A DNA stretch of 64,000 nucleotides from Rhodobacter maris (GTDB taxonomy: Bacteria; Pseudomonadota; Alphaproteobacteria; Rhodobacterales; Rhodobacteraceae), in NCBI RefSeq assembly GCF_900217815.1, contig NZ_OBMT01000004.1:154957-218956 (forward strand), in the 5' to 3' direction. Position numbers and translations under genes: made by a program. Numbering within the stretch: the stretch's first letter is position 1; every line of letters starts with the position of its first letter. This document shows, in pieces, positions 25,682 to 34,900 of this stretch. The notes under the pieces were generated by a model. It did not search any database, had not been told where the DNA came from, and saw only the letters and a list, made by a program, of their open reading frames with translations.

Positions 25682-28000
25682 ATGTCCAAAAACGTCTTTT
25701 TGCGCGACGTCGGTAATATCCGCAGTCAACTCATCGACCTCTGTGAACGTGGGCGTTACGCTTCCGCGCAGTTTATGCTCGCCGGTGCGGGATGCAACGC
25801 GCAAACCCATCCTGCGCTTTGGGAATATCTGGCACGACAAAGCGCGGCAGCGGGTGTTGCCGCCGTGGCCCATGCCGCGCGGCGCCTGCTGTGGGAGGCT
25901 GGCTGGCGCACGGCCGATGTGGCGCTGAGCGAGGCCCGGCACTTCCTCGATGCGGGCGATCATGTCACCGCCGTCTTCCTGATCGAGCATGTCTTCGGCA
26001 AGCTGCCCGAAGATCCGGCGGCCCGCCTGCTGCTGGCGCGCTGTCATCTGGAAACGGCGCGCGCGCGCGGGGCGGAGGGCCCGACCAGAACCGATGCGGA
26101 AGCGGCGCAGCAACTGAGCGACGGGATCGCGCCGGAAACGGCCGACGATCTGCTTTTGCTCGTCGATCTGCTGCGCTTTGCCGGTGAGTTCGATGCGGCC
26201 CTGGCGCAGCTCGCCGCTGCGGCCGACCGGTTCGGCGGCGATCCCCGGCTCACCATGCGCGCCGCATCGATCCAGGAACAACGCGGCGACATCGCGGCGG
26301 CGCTGGCGTTGTGGCAGGAGGTGACCCGGCAGCCCGGGCCAACGCGCAAGGAGGCGCTGTTTCGTCAGATCGCGGCGCAGGCGCGGCTTGGCCGGAGCGA
26401 TGCCGTCACCGCCGAGGCCGGGGCGCTTTTGCGCGAGCGCCTGTCGTTGGCCGAACGGATCCGGCTGGCATTGTTGATGGGGCAGCACGGCATGGTCGAG
26501 GCCCTGACCGATCAGGCCTCGCAGGGCGGTGACCCGGCCGACCCGCTTGGCGCCATCGAGGCGGCGGAAATCGGCGATATGCTGCTCGACGCCGGCTACA
26601 TCGGCCTCGTGCACTGGTTGCGCCGCCAGAAGCTTGGCGTCAGCGAGCGCGCCAAGACGGTGCTGGAAGCCGTCGGGCTGGGGCTGCAGGCCGAACGCGC
26701 GCCGCGGCGCAGTTTTGCGACGTCGGTCACGCTGCGCAGCCCCGATTTCATGGTGCCGATCGCAGAATTCCTGCAGCTTCCGCCGAAACCTGCGGGCTGG
26801 CCGGGCGAGGGCCGCACGCCGGAGAAGCTGCTTTTGGTGAATTTCTCGCTCGCGGCGGGCGGTGCGGAGCGGCAATTGCTCGAGCTGGTCAAGGCGCTTC
26901 TGGCAGACCGCCTCACCCCCGACCAGATCGATGTCGCCTGTTTCACGCTGGCGCGGGACCGCGGCCACGACCGTTTTCTGCCAGAACTTCAGGCCCTTGG
27001 GGTATCGGTGCATAACCTGATGACCCGGCGCATCGCCAACCGCACGCTGCCGCCCGAGGCCGAGCGGCTGATCTCGGCGCTGCCTCTGCCGCTGCGCGAC
27101 GACACCCGCGCGATCTGGCACCTGGTCAACGAGCTGCGTCCGGATGTCCTGCACGGCTGGCAGGACAAGTCCGCGCTGGCCTGCGGGCTGGTCGGCCATC
27201 TGCTGGGGCTCGGGCGTGTGGTGCTGAGCCTGCGCAACATGAGCCCGGAAACCCGCCGCGACCCGGATCTGGTCCGGCTGCGCGCCCTTTACGGCGATTT
27301 CGCCGCGACCGGCCATTTCCGGTTGACCGCCAATGCCGAGGCGGCAATCGCGGATTATGCAGGCTGGATCGGTTGCGCTCCGGAGCGGTTGACGCTGCTG
27401 CGCAACGCTGTTGACGACAGCCGGTTTTCCCCGGCGCTGCGCGCCCCCGGCGCGGCGGGCACGGCGCCCCTGCGCATTGTCGGGATCTTTCGTCTGGCGC
27501 CGAACAAGCGGCCGCTCCTGTGGCTGCGCACGGTGGCGGCGCTTGCCCGCCAATGCGGCCGACCTCTCTGCCCGGTGATCCATGGCAGCGGGCCGCTCGG
27601 CCCGGAGATCGTCACCGAGGCGCGTGCCCTCGGGCTTGACGGGATAGAGATCCACAGCGGCAGCACCGCGCCCGAAGACCTCTACGGATCGGCCGATCTG
27701 GTGCTGCTGATGTCGCGCGTCGAGGGGGTGCCCAACATCCTGATCGAGGCACAGGCCTGCGGAATTCCCGTGGCGGCCTGCGATGTGGGCGGGGTGCGCG
27801 AGGCGATGCATGACAGCGGGCTGCTGCTGCCCGCCGATCCCGCGCCGGAAGCGGCCGCCGCGGCGCTCGCCGCCTGGTTGCCCGCGGCCTTGACCACCGA
27901 TCCGGCCCGGCGCGTGGCCTTTGCGCAGCGCCGTTTCGGGCGCACAGCGCTCGCCACCCGGGCGATGGCGCTTTACTGCGGCACGGCGGAGGAACCATGA
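25682..28000 (+). CDS. Glycosyltransferase family 4 with N-terminal helical repeats
   Basis: A 772-residue fusion. Residues 1 to about 350 are alpha-helical and TPR-like (repeated patterns such as LLLARCHLETARA and ALALWQEVTRQPG). Residues from about 380 are a GT-B glycosyltransferase: LLLVNFSLAAGGAERQLLELV at the start, then IVGIFRLAPNKRPLL. The nucleotide-sugar motif is EGVPNILIEAQACGIPV, with the E-x7-E pair Glu681/Glu689. It probably transfers a sugar during assembly of a surface glycan, with the repeat domain binding partners. The ATG at 25682 fits the family; the frame upstream is antisense of the neighbour. Its end overlaps the next start (ATGA). Confidence 0.85.
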   Translation: MSKNVFLRDVGNIRSQLIDLCERGRYASAQFMLAGAGCNAQTHPALWEYLARQSAAAGVAAVAHAARRLLWEAGWRTADVALSEARHFLDAGDHVTAVFLIEHVFGKLPEDPAARLLLARCHLETARARGAEGPTRTDAEAAQQLSDGIAPETADDLLLLVDLLRFAGEFDAALAQLAAAADRFGGDPRLTMRAASIQEQRGDIAAALALWQEVTRQPGPTRKEALFRQIAAQARLGRSDAVTAEAGALLRERLSLAERIRLALLMGQHGMVEALTDQASQGGDPADPLGAIEAAEIGDMLLDAGYIGLVHWLRRQKLGVSERAKTVLEAVGLGLQAERAPRRSFATSVTLRSPDFMVPIAEFLQLPPKPAGWPGEGRTPEKLLLVNFSLAAGGAERQLLELVKALLADRLTPDQIDVACFTLARDRGHDRFLPELQALGVSVHNLMTRRIANRTLPPEAERLISALPLPLRDDTRAIWHLVNELRPDVLHGWQDKSALACGLVGHLLGLGRVVLSLRNMSPETRRDPDLVRLRALYGDFAATGHFRLTANAEAAIADYAGWIGCAPERLTLLRNAVDDSRFSPALRAPGAAGTAPLRIVGIFRLAPNKRPLLWLRTVAALARQCGRPLCPVIHGSGPLGPEIVTEARALGLDGIEIHSGSTAPEDLYGSADLVLLMSRVEGVPNILIEAQACGIPVAACDVGGVREAMHDSGLLLPADPAPEAAAAALAAWLPAALTTDPARRVAFAQRRFGRTALATRAMALYCGTAEEP

Positions 28001-29733
28001 CGGGAAGGCCGCAACGACTGGGAGTGATGGGCGCCTGGGGGGATCCTGCCCTGCAGTTGCTGGAGGATGCCTATCCCGAAGCGGATCTGATCCAGATCAC
28101 CGATCCGATCGCCGATGCCGGGGGCGTTGATCATCTGATCCTGTGCACGCAGGATCTGGCGCTGGCGCATTTCGAGGCGCTGTTGCGCGCGGGCCTGCCC
28201 TGTACTTTGTTGTTACGCCGCCCCCGCGCCGCGGCCGATCAGCTCGTGTTTCAACGCGGGCTCGACTGGCTCGCCGCCGCGCTCGGGCCGCGCCTGCCCA
28301 CGGGCTGGCGCCTGGCCGCGCTCAGCGCCGCCGCGGCGGAAGAGATATCGGGGCTGATGGGGCATCCGGTCACGCCCCTTCCCGGCTTGCCGAAAATCTC
28401 CGCAGACCGGCCCGTCCTTCCGCTCGACCGGCGCAAGGAGATGCAGACCTTCGCCTTCGGCACCGGCTCCGGGCCGCGCGAGACCCGGCGCACCCGGATC
28501 GATCAGTATAACTGGGTCCGGTTGCGCCGTCTTGCGGTGCTGCACGCCGCCGATGCGCAGGACCGTGATCTGAGCGATCTGGTGGCCTATGCCAATGGCA
28601 CCGCTGCCGCAGGTCCGGCGGCGCGCCCCGCGTCCCCGCCCTGCGTGATTTCTGTGGTGCCCAACGGGGTCGGGCTCGGGCATGTCACACGGATGATGGC
28701 CGTGGGCAAGGCGCTGCAGCGCGAGTGCGGGGCCCGGGTGATCTTCTGGAGTTTCTCCCGCGCCGCCGAGATCATCCGCGCCGCGGGTTTCGAGGTTTTC
28801 CTGCGCCAGACCGCGGCCCATCTCGATGCGCATCCGCCAGACTGGCGGCAATGGGAAACGCTTGAATTCGCCGCTGCGCTGCGCCAGTTCCGCCCCGGCG
28901 CCATCACTTATGACGGGGCGACTTTCGACCCGTTCATGATCGATGCGCTGAACCAGCCCGGTTGCGGCCGCTGTGGCGTGGCCTGGATCCGCAGGGGCAT
29001 GTTGCAGCGGGGCTCGGATGCACAGCTCCTCGAAGCCGAGGAATATTGTGATCTCGTGCTGGAGCCGGGCGATGTCGCGATCAGCTGCGACGCGGGGCCG
29101 ACGCGCACCCGCGAAGCCCAGTTCAAGGGATTTTCGCGCTATCATTACGTGCCTCCGGTGACGCTCAAGCCTTATCTGCAGAGCTATGACCGGCGCCGCG
29201 CGAAGCGGTTGCTCAGCCTTGGCATGGGGCGGCATTGTCTGGTGTCTCTGGGGGGGGCGTTCGGAAACTGGGAAGAGCTGCGGGGACTGATCGAAAAACA
29301 CGCCGCCCAACAGCGGGTCCGGCTGATCTGGGCGCGTTCTCCGCTCGCCCCCGCCCCAAAGGGAACCTCGGCGCAGACCGACATTCGCCAGCTCTATCCG
29401 CTTGGCAGCTACCTGGCGGCTTTCGACGGGGTGATCTCGGCAACCGGCTACAATTCCTTCCATGAATTGATGCTTGCCTATGACGGGCCAGTCTTGCTTG
29501 CCCCCACCAATCAGGACCGGCTGGACGATCAGGTGGCCCGCGCGAGCTATGCCGCCGAGCGCGGATGGGCAGAGCTTTACCGTGTCGACACCCCGCAGCC
29601 GCAAGAAGAGATTGTCGCCCGCTTCATGGCCGATGTGCGGCGCGGGGCCCGTGTCGCAGGGCGTCCCGATCCACAGTATGGCGCCGATGAAATGGCCCGG
29701 GCGATTGCAACCCTGGCCGCGCGCTACCGCTAA
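27997..29733 (+). CDS. GT-B glycosyltransferase, MurG/GT28-like
   Basis: A 578-residue protein, coupled to the upstream glycosyltransferase by an ATGA overlap. Residues 1 to about 210 form an extra N-terminal domain without recognised motifs. From about 218 the sequence has the glycine-rich loop NGVGLGHVTRMM typical of MurG/GT28-like enzymes. Near the C-terminus is ISATGYNSFHELMLAY, the donor-binding loop, then PTNQDRLDDQ. The donor and acceptor are unknown; the context suggests surface polysaccharide or protein glycosylation. Confidence 0.78.
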   Translation: MTGRPQRLGVMGAWGDPALQLLEDAYPEADLIQITDPIADAGGVDHLILCTQDLALAHFEALLRAGLPCTLLLRRPRAAADQLVFQRGLDWLAAALGPRLPTGWRLAALSAAAAEEISGLMGHPVTPLPGLPKISADRPVLPLDRRKEMQTFAFGTGSGPRETRRTRIDQYNWVRLRRLAVLHAADAQDRDLSDLVAYANGTAAAGPAARPASPPCVISVVPNGVGLGHVTRMMAVGKALQRECGARVIFWSFSRAAEIIRAAGFEVFLRQTAAHLDAHPPDWRQWETLEFAAALRQFRPGAITYDGATFDPFMIDALNQPGCGRCGVAWIRRGMLQRGSDAQLLEAEEYCDLVLEPGDVAISCDAGPTRTREAQFKGFSRYHYVPPVTLKPYLQSYDRRRAKRLLSLGMGRHCLVSLGGAFGNWEELRGLIEKHAAQQRVRLIWARSPLAPAPKGTSAQTDIRQLYPLGSYLAAFDGVISATGYNSFHELMLAYDGPVLLAPTNQDRLDDQVARASYAAERGWAELYRVDTPQPQEEIVARFMADVRRGARVAGRPDPQYGADEMARAIATLAARYR

Positions 29734-29754
29734 TTTGCAACAAGGAGAAGCCCG

Positions 29755-30306
29755 ATGGGCCGGCGTCCCGAAGTCAGCCTGTTGAACCGACTCGCCCGTG
29801 AGAACAAGCGGATGGGACAGCGGCTGGCGCAACTTGAATTCCGCGAATTGCTTGCGGATCTGGAGAATCCGGCGCTGTTCGATCTGCGAATCGATTTCGG
29901 CACCCGGCTGCCGCACGCCGAGCCGTTCTGGCCTGACACCCAGACCACCCCGCTCGGGCGTCGGCTGCCACCGCTTGAGGTTCCGCTCGGCAAGATCGCC
30001 TGGGTCGAAGATCCGAAATCCCTGCCGGTGATCGCGATCCATGTCTCTGACCGCCCCGAAAACTGGCGCGACGGCTTTCGCGATCTGATGAAACAGCACG
30101 CAACCGCGCCTTTTGCCCGCCCGGTCTTTCTCTGCGCCAGCCTGCGACCGGTACCCTTTCTGGGGCGCTATGGTTTTGCGAACGAATTCGTGGGCCCGCT
30201 GGAGGTGACAAGACTCTGCGGCCGGATTGCGGCCCGTTATGGCTGTTTGCAGATTGTCGACCTCTTTGGAGGGAACAAACTCTGGCCGGAATGCGTTAAT
30301 ACTTGA
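29755..30306 (+). CDS. Conserved-looking protein of unknown function in the glycan cluster
   Basis: A 183-residue protein, 21 bases downstream of the GT28-like gene, with a good binding site (AAGGAG, 7-base spacing). There is no signal peptide or membrane helix. The N-terminal 35 residues are basic and could form a coiled coil (LLNRLARENKRMGQRLAQLEF). The rest contains PVFLCASLRPVPFLGRYGF and CLQIVDLFGGNKLW, which I cannot assign to a family. Codon use matches its neighbours, so it is probably the last gene of the glycosyltransferase operon. Confidence 0.6.
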   Translation: MGRRPEVSLLNRLARENKRMGQRLAQLEFRELLADLENPALFDLRIDFGTRLPHAEPFWPDTQTTPLGRRLPPLEVPLGKIAWVEDPKSLPVIAIHVSDRPENWRDGFRDLMKQHATAPFARPVFLCASLRPVPFLGRYGFANEFVGPLEVTRLCGRIAARYGCLQIVDLFGGNKLWPECVNT

Positions 30307-30447
30307 TTTTTGCGCTCTCTCTCATCATTTTGACATCTTTTCAACGCGATGACGTCAAATCGGTCCGACAGGTTCCGCGTTACCGAATGAAACAGATCGA
30401 GAAGCTCCCCATTTGCGGATCTTCTTGCACCAGATGGAGCACGCCGG

Positions 30448-30774
30448 ATGAATACCAAGGGACAGGCATTTGCCTCGGTCTTCACACTCCTTCTCACGGC
30501 AGGCATCTGCCAGGCAGAGACCTGCGCCGATCGCGATCACGTGGTCAGCAAGCTGAAAAGCATGTTCGGCGAAAGCCTGATCGCGAATGCCGCGAGTTCC
30601 CGGGGGGATGGGGCAGTGCTGGAGGTCTATGCCACTCCGGATGCCGCCACCTGGTCGATCTTGGTGGCGCTGCCCGAGCGTGGCCTCGCCTGTCTGGCAG
30701 CGACCGGCAGGGGCCGCGAGGATCTGAACGCAGCTTTGAACATCGCGCCAACAACGCAACTGGCGCAGCGCTGA
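30448..30774 (+). CDS. Small exported protein of unknown function
   Basis: A 108-residue protein with a signal peptide ending near CQAE, two further cysteines (ETCAD and LACLA) that could form a disulfide, and the pattern VVSKLKSMFGESL, then VLEVYATPDAATWSILV. Similar small periplasmic proteins occur widely in Rhodobacterales but have no known role. The ATG has GGAG 10 bases upstream. It stands alone, convergent with the Sel1-repeat gene. Confidence 0.6.
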   Translation: MNTKGQAFASVFTLLLTAGICQAETCADRDHVVSKLKSMFGESLIANAASSRGDGAVLEVYATPDAATWSILVALPERGLACLAATGRGREDLNAALNIAPTTQLAQR

Positions 30775-30807
30775 GAGACCGGCCCCGCCCGGCCCGAAAC
30801 GGGGTAA

Positions 30808-32250
30808 TCAGCGGGGGCGGCGCTCGTTGGCCAAAACACCGACAATCCGCGTCGAGGAATCATAGGTCAGCGGGCCGTGCTGGCAGACATCCCAGATGCC
30901 CTCGTCACGGCAGAATTTTTGCGCTGCCGTGAGCGTCACCCGATCCAGAATCCCGTCTGCGGTTCCGGTGACATAGCCGTGTGCGGCGAGTTCACGTTCG
31001 AGAACATAGACATAAGCTTGCATTTCGATCGCGCGCAGCCGCATCAGGCCGCGGCCAAAGGCCTGACCGTCAAGCGTTTCGAGATAGGCATAAGCGGCCT
31101 CGCGCGAGCGCACCGGATGGGCGCGATCATAAAGCACCTCCAGCCGCTCGGCAGATTCGTATTCATCGCCCAGCTCGGCGCCATGGTTTTCGACCAGCGC
31201 GCGCTGCTTTTCGCGGGCCCCGGGGATCGTCCAGGCCAATTTGCGATAGGCCCGCGCCAGCGAGATCAGCGCCTGCCGGTCCCCCGCATCGGCAGCGCCC
31301 TGAAGCGTCGCCAGCACTTTTTCCAGATCCAGATCCCGGATGCGCCGGGAACGCCGTTCATGGGCAATCAGCGCATTGCGCGCGGCATAGACATCGCCCG
31401 ACTCGGCCAGACGACGCATCTCCCGCGCACCGAACGCCGGATCGGACAGGGGACCAAAGGCGCCTTGATGGTGCCAGACCGCGCGCAGCGCCTCGGCTCG
31501 GGGCAGGCCCCGCGCCACGGCGGCATCGATCACCCGCAGCGCCTCCTCGCCGCGGTGGGCGGCGATCAGCGCCTTGCTCAACTCGACTCGTGCCGCATCA
31601 CTGCCTTCGGAGACCGCGCGGGTGAAATGGTCGATGGCGCGCGGCAGATCCTGCGGCAGCACCGTGGGCTCGGCGTAAAGTTTGCCGAGGCGCAGATCGG
31701 CAAGTGCATAGCCCCGTTGCGAGAGCTTCTCGTAAATCGCCACTGCTTGCGCGATGTCGGGGGGCGTCCCCGTGCCCGCCACATAGGCATCGGCGAGGCT
31801 CAACGCCGCCAGTTCGTCGCCGCTTCGGTTGACGATGTCTCGCAATTGCGCAACCCCGGCCACCGGGTCGGACAGGGTCCCGAACCGGCCCTGCAGATGG
31901 CCCGTCGCCAGCCGGACCCGGGCATAGGCGCTGCCCGCGTCGATCGCCTTGTCATAGGTGGCGATCGCATCGCCTGACCGACCAAGCTGTTCATAGATAT
32001 CGGCGAGCCGGACCAGCGACGGCGCATAGCCTTCGGCGACAAGCGCCTCGTGCAGCACCCGCGCCCGGCCCAGATCAACCGGACCGTTGCTGCCGCTGCG
32101 GTAGCTTTCGGCCTCTTCATAGCGCGCTTGCTCTCCGGCAAGCACATCCTGCGCCTGCGCCACAACAGGCGCAGCACACGGGGCGACCAGAGCAAGGGCC
32201 ACTCCAAACCGCACCAAGGCGCATTGCGCCACTGCCTTGAAACCCGACAT
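30808..32250 (-). CDS. Exported Sel1/TPR-repeat protein
   Basis: A 480-residue protein with a signal peptide (ending near VVAQAQD). About eight Sel1-like helical repeats of 36 residues follow, for example PSLVRLADIYEQLGRSGDA and QALISLARAYRKLA. The C-terminal segment ELAAHGYVTGTADGILDRVTLTAAQKFC resembles a peptidoglycan-binding-type repeat. This layout is reminiscent of periplasmic scaffolds such as AlgK, but no alginate genes are nearby, so the role is open. It is divergent from the exported protein at 32421. Confidence 0.72.
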   Translation of the reverse strand: MSGFKAVAQCALVRFGVALALVAPCAAPVVAQAQDVLAGEQARYEEAESYRSGSNGPVDLGRARVLHEALVAEGYAPSLVRLADIYEQLGRSGDAIATYDKAIDAGSAYARVRLATGHLQGRFGTLSDPVAGVAQLRDIVNRSGDELAALSLADAYVAGTGTPPDIAQAVAIYEKLSQRGYALADLRLGKLYAEPTVLPQDLPRAIDHFTRAVSEGSDAARVELSKALIAAHRGEEALRVIDAAVARGLPRAEALRAVWHHQGAFGPLSDPAFGAREMRRLAESGDVYAARNALIAHERRSRRIRDLDLEKVLATLQGAADAGDRQALISLARAYRKLAWTIPGAREKQRALVENHGAELGDEYESAERLEVLYDRAHPVRSREAAYAYLETLDGQAFGRGLMRLRAIEMQAYVYVLERELAAHGYVTGTADGILDRVTLTAAQKFCRDEGIWDVCQHGPLTYDSSTRIVGVLANERRPR

Positions 32251-32339
32251 TGTCCCCAGTTTCTACCTTACCGTGCCAAATAAGGCACTTTGCTTCTGAA
32301 TTGCGAATAAGTCTTTTGGCTAGAGGCTGACAAGAGGTG

Positions 32340-32353
32340 TTGACTATCGTTAA
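32340..32353. promoter_or_regulatory. Palindromic motif TTGACTATCGTTAA between divergent genes
   Basis: Ten of fourteen bases obey dyad symmetry (TTRACNATNGTYAA). It sits between the Sel1-repeat gene and the divergent exported-protein gene, where an operator controlling both would be expected. Confidence 0.3.
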
Positions 32354-32420
32354 CATTAATCATCTTGGTAAGCTTGTCATCATCCGGAGCACGAAGTTTT
32401 TCTGCAATCAGGCCAAAAAG

Positions 32421-33449
32421 ATGAAGCCTTCCCATCCCTCCCTTTCCGTTCTTCCGATTGCCCTTGCCGGGCTATGTCTTCTGGCTGACCCGCTCTGCGC
32501 TCAAGACGCCGATCCGAGCCTGATCGACCGGGAACTTGCGCATGGAATCGACCTGCGCAGCAATGCTTTCGCCCGCTGCATGGGGCTGCCCTCCTGCACC
32601 GTGGACGGCTTGACGCTGAGCGCGGAACGGGAAACCGTCGATGGCCTGGGCTGGCAACCCGCCGCCCTGTACTGGGACCCGATCGACGGGATCGGCATTC
32701 TGGACGGCGCACAAAACGACGAGATCGACATTGACGAGCGTCTGACCGTGCAGAGCGACACGGCCCTGACCTCTCTGGGAAGGATCTGGCTCAGCGATCT
32801 GTTTCTGGGCGAAGAGAAGCGCTACGGGGCACTCGGCAACGACAAGATCGAAGGCGTGCCAGACGATGTCGAGGTCGCCGGGATCGCACTCTGGTCCGGG
32901 CAAAAGGAACAGGCCCGGTTCATCGTGACCGGCAAGGACGTGCTGCCCGAGGATCCGTTTAACCAGCATGTTTCGGGCACCTTCCTTGAAGATGGCGACC
33001 TGCGGCGCCGGCTGTTGCTCAACAATGACATCATCACGGTGCTCTCTGCCGGCCGGGGGACCGGCGCGAATGCGATCGCGATCAGTACCGCCCTCGGGGA
33101 AGTTGATCAGGCCAAACGCGGCATTTTCGACGGCGTTGAAACCGTCGAGATTGATCTTTCGAGCATTCTGGCCGGATTTCGCGGCACGATCATGTTCCTG
33201 CAGGGCACACATAATTTCGATGCCGTTCAACGACTTGCCGCAACGCCGTCCGCTTGGAACGTGTTGCGGCAGGACGCGGTGCGCGATCGGTCCGTCGGCG
33301 ATTGGTCCAATGGCGAACTCGGCGTTGCAATCAAGGAAGACGCCCCGACGGACAAGATCGTTTTCTTTTCTCCCTTCGATTCGTCGAACGACTTTTCAGT
33401 CGCGGGATTCGTCACGCGGAAGGATCTGATCCATGTCGCACAGCAATAA
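32421..33449 (+). CDS. Exported protein of unknown function
   Basis: A 342-residue protein with a signal peptide (MKPSHPSLSVLPIALAG..., cleavage near LCAQ). It has a paired cysteine motif (ARCMGLPSCTVDG) and many acidic residues, including the run NDEIDIDERL and NDKIEGVPDDVEV that could bind calcium. No catalytic family is recognised. The frame is open for 28 codons upstream, but those residues are not signal-like, so ATG 32421 is preferred. It overlaps the next gene by 17 bases and is probably co-transcribed with it. Confidence 0.6.
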   Translation: MKPSHPSLSVLPIALAGLCLLADPLCAQDADPSLIDRELAHGIDLRSNAFARCMGLPSCTVDGLTLSAERETVDGLGWQPAALYWDPIDGIGILDGAQNDEIDIDERLTVQSDTALTSLGRIWLSDLFLGEEKRYGALGNDKIEGVPDDVEVAGIALWSGQKEQARFIVTGKDVLPEDPFNQHVSGTFLEDGDLRRRLLLNNDIITVLSAGRGTGANAIAISTALGEVDQAKRGIFDGVETVEIDLSSILAGFRGTIMFLQGTHNFDAVQRLAATPSAWNVLRQDAVRDRSVGDWSNGELGVAIKEDAPTDKIVFFSPFDSSNDFSVAGFVTRKDLIHVAQQ

Positions 33450-33897
33450 CCATCGGCGCTGGACGCGCGTTTTTGTTCTGGCACTCTCCGGGGTCGCCTT
33501 TTGCTCGCAGGCCGTGGCCGCGGCCCTGTCACCGATGCTGTCCCAGCCCCCCGCTTCGGTGAAATCGGGCTGGTCAGATCTGCGGGCGCGCCTGGAAAAG
33601 GCCGAAAGCGGCCCGTCGCTGGACGAGGATTTGCTGGCCCTGGTCGCCGCGGCGGGCACGCCGGGTCGGGTGGAGGCGATGGTGCGCCAGTCTTACGCCA
33701 TGGCGGGTCCGGAGCAGATTGCGGAGCTTGATCAGCTTTGGGTCGACACGCTGGTGCGCCTGGCCGATACCGAAGCGATGCAAAGCTATATCTCGATCCG
33801 GTCCTCGCTCACGCTCCCCGAGGCCGAGAGCGAGGACTATTATCTGCAGAACTGGCTGTGGAGAACGACGGTCCCGGCCGGCTGCGACGGCGATTGA
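33433..33897 (+). CDS. Small exported protein of unknown function, coupled to upstream gene
   Basis: A 154-residue protein with a signal peptide (about residues 1-30, ending AVAAA). It has a helical body with the pattern LDQLWVDTLVRLADTEAMQSYISIRSSLT and a C-terminal cysteine (PAGCDGD). It begins inside the end of the preceding exported-protein gene, so the two products may act together. No family is recognised. Confidence 0.55.
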   Translation: MSHSNNHRRWTRVFVLALSGVAFCSQAVAAALSPMLSQPPASVKSGWSDLRARLEKAESGPSLDEDLLALVAAAGTPGRVEAMVRQSYAMAGPEQIAELDQLWVDTLVRLADTEAMQSYISIRSSLTLPEAESEDYYLQNWLWRTTVPAGCDGD

Positions 33898-34234
33898 CGC
33901 CCCCGCGTCAGGAACTTTGGCTGCAGAATCTGCACGGCCGGGACAAGTGGATTTTCTTGCAGCGGCATGATGCTGCAGGCGACGAGAAGACCATGGAAAA
34001 CGGCCTTCAAGGCAAAAGTGGCGGGCATCGAGATCCAGGGCGACCGTGAGGGGGGCCTTGGCCCAAGGGGGCCACAAAGCCCCCGAAAGCGGATCGGGTG
34101 GGCGCAGGATTTCGACGGTCTCCCAAACCTGCTGCCGTCGCCCGTCCCATCCCTGCCCCCCTCGCAAGACCGTGCCCGCGCCGACCCCGGATTTCGGTCT
34201 TTTCGCGCAGGTTCCGCGCCGTTAGCATGGCCCC
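33898..34234. other. Intergenic stretch upstream of the pqi operon
   Basis: I see no gene in these 337 bases. A hairpin GGGGGC-CACAAA-GCCCCC lies at 34067-34084 but lacks a T-tract. The pqi promoter should be here, although no clear -35/-10 pair was found. Confidence 0.5.
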
Positions 34235-34900
34235 ATGTCTTCGCCCGCCTCCCCCCCTGCCGCACCGGCGCCCGCGGATTTGCCGCCGCTCGATGCGCTG
34301 ATCGCCTGCCCGGCCTGCGATCTGCTCCTGCTGCGCGCACCGCTCGAAGAGGGGATCCGGCAAAGCTGCCCGCGCTGCCATCACCTCCTTTACGCGCCGC
34401 GCGCGCGGACCGTGGTACAGGTGATCGCGCTCTCGCTCACCGTGGCGATCCTGATGATCGGTGCGGTGTTTTTTCCGTTTCTGGAAATCTCGGCCGGCGG
34501 CATCAGCCACGAAAGCTCGGTTTTCGATGCGGCGATGGCCTTTTCCGACGGTATCCTGCTGCCGCTCTCCTTTGCCGTGATGGCGCTTATCGTGGTGCTG
34601 CCGCTGTTGCGGGTCGCGCTTCTGGTCTACACGCTCTGGCCGCTCGCACAGGGGCGCCCGGCATGGCCACTGGCGCGCCGCGCCTTTCGCCTCGCCGAGG
34701 CGGTACAGCCCTGGTCGATGGCAGAGATTTTCGTCGTCGGCGCAGTGGTGGCACTGGTGAAAATCGCCGGGCTCGCCACCGTCACGCTCGGCCCTGCCTT
34801 CTGGGCCTTCGCGCTGCTGGTGGCGGTCGTGACATTGCAAAACAACCTGCTCAACGACTGGACGATATGGACCGTGCTCGACACTCAGAAGAAGCGCTGA
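34235..34900 (+). CDS. pqiA: Paraquat-inducible protein A, first half (PqiA-like)
   Basis: A 221-residue inner-membrane protein matching one PqiA repeat. It has a zinc-ribbon-like cysteine set (CPACDLLLL...SCPRCHHLLY) and then four hydrophobic helices with the signature FFPFLEISAGGISHESSVFDA. E. coli PqiA (about 417 residues) holds two such repeats in one chain; here they are in two overlapping genes. The family works with an MCE protein in lipid movement between membranes. The last 34 bases overlap the second-half gene. Confidence 0.82.
   Translation: MSSPASPPAAPAPADLPPLDALIACPACDLLLLRAPLEEGIRQSCPRCHHLLYAPRARTVVQVIALSLTVAILMIGAVFFPFLEISAGGISHESSVFDAAMAFSDGILLPLSFAVMALIVVLPLLRVALLVYTLWPLAQGRPAWPLARRAFRLAEAVQPWSMAEIFVVGAVVALVKIAGLATVTLGPAFWAFALLVAVVTLQNNLLNDWTIWTVLDTQKKR

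Noticed and set aside
25649..27811. N-terminal 720 codons of a 1,180-codon minus-strand frame
   Set aside because: This part is antisense to the TPR-glycosyltransferase; only the last 459 codons (24269-25648) look like a protein.
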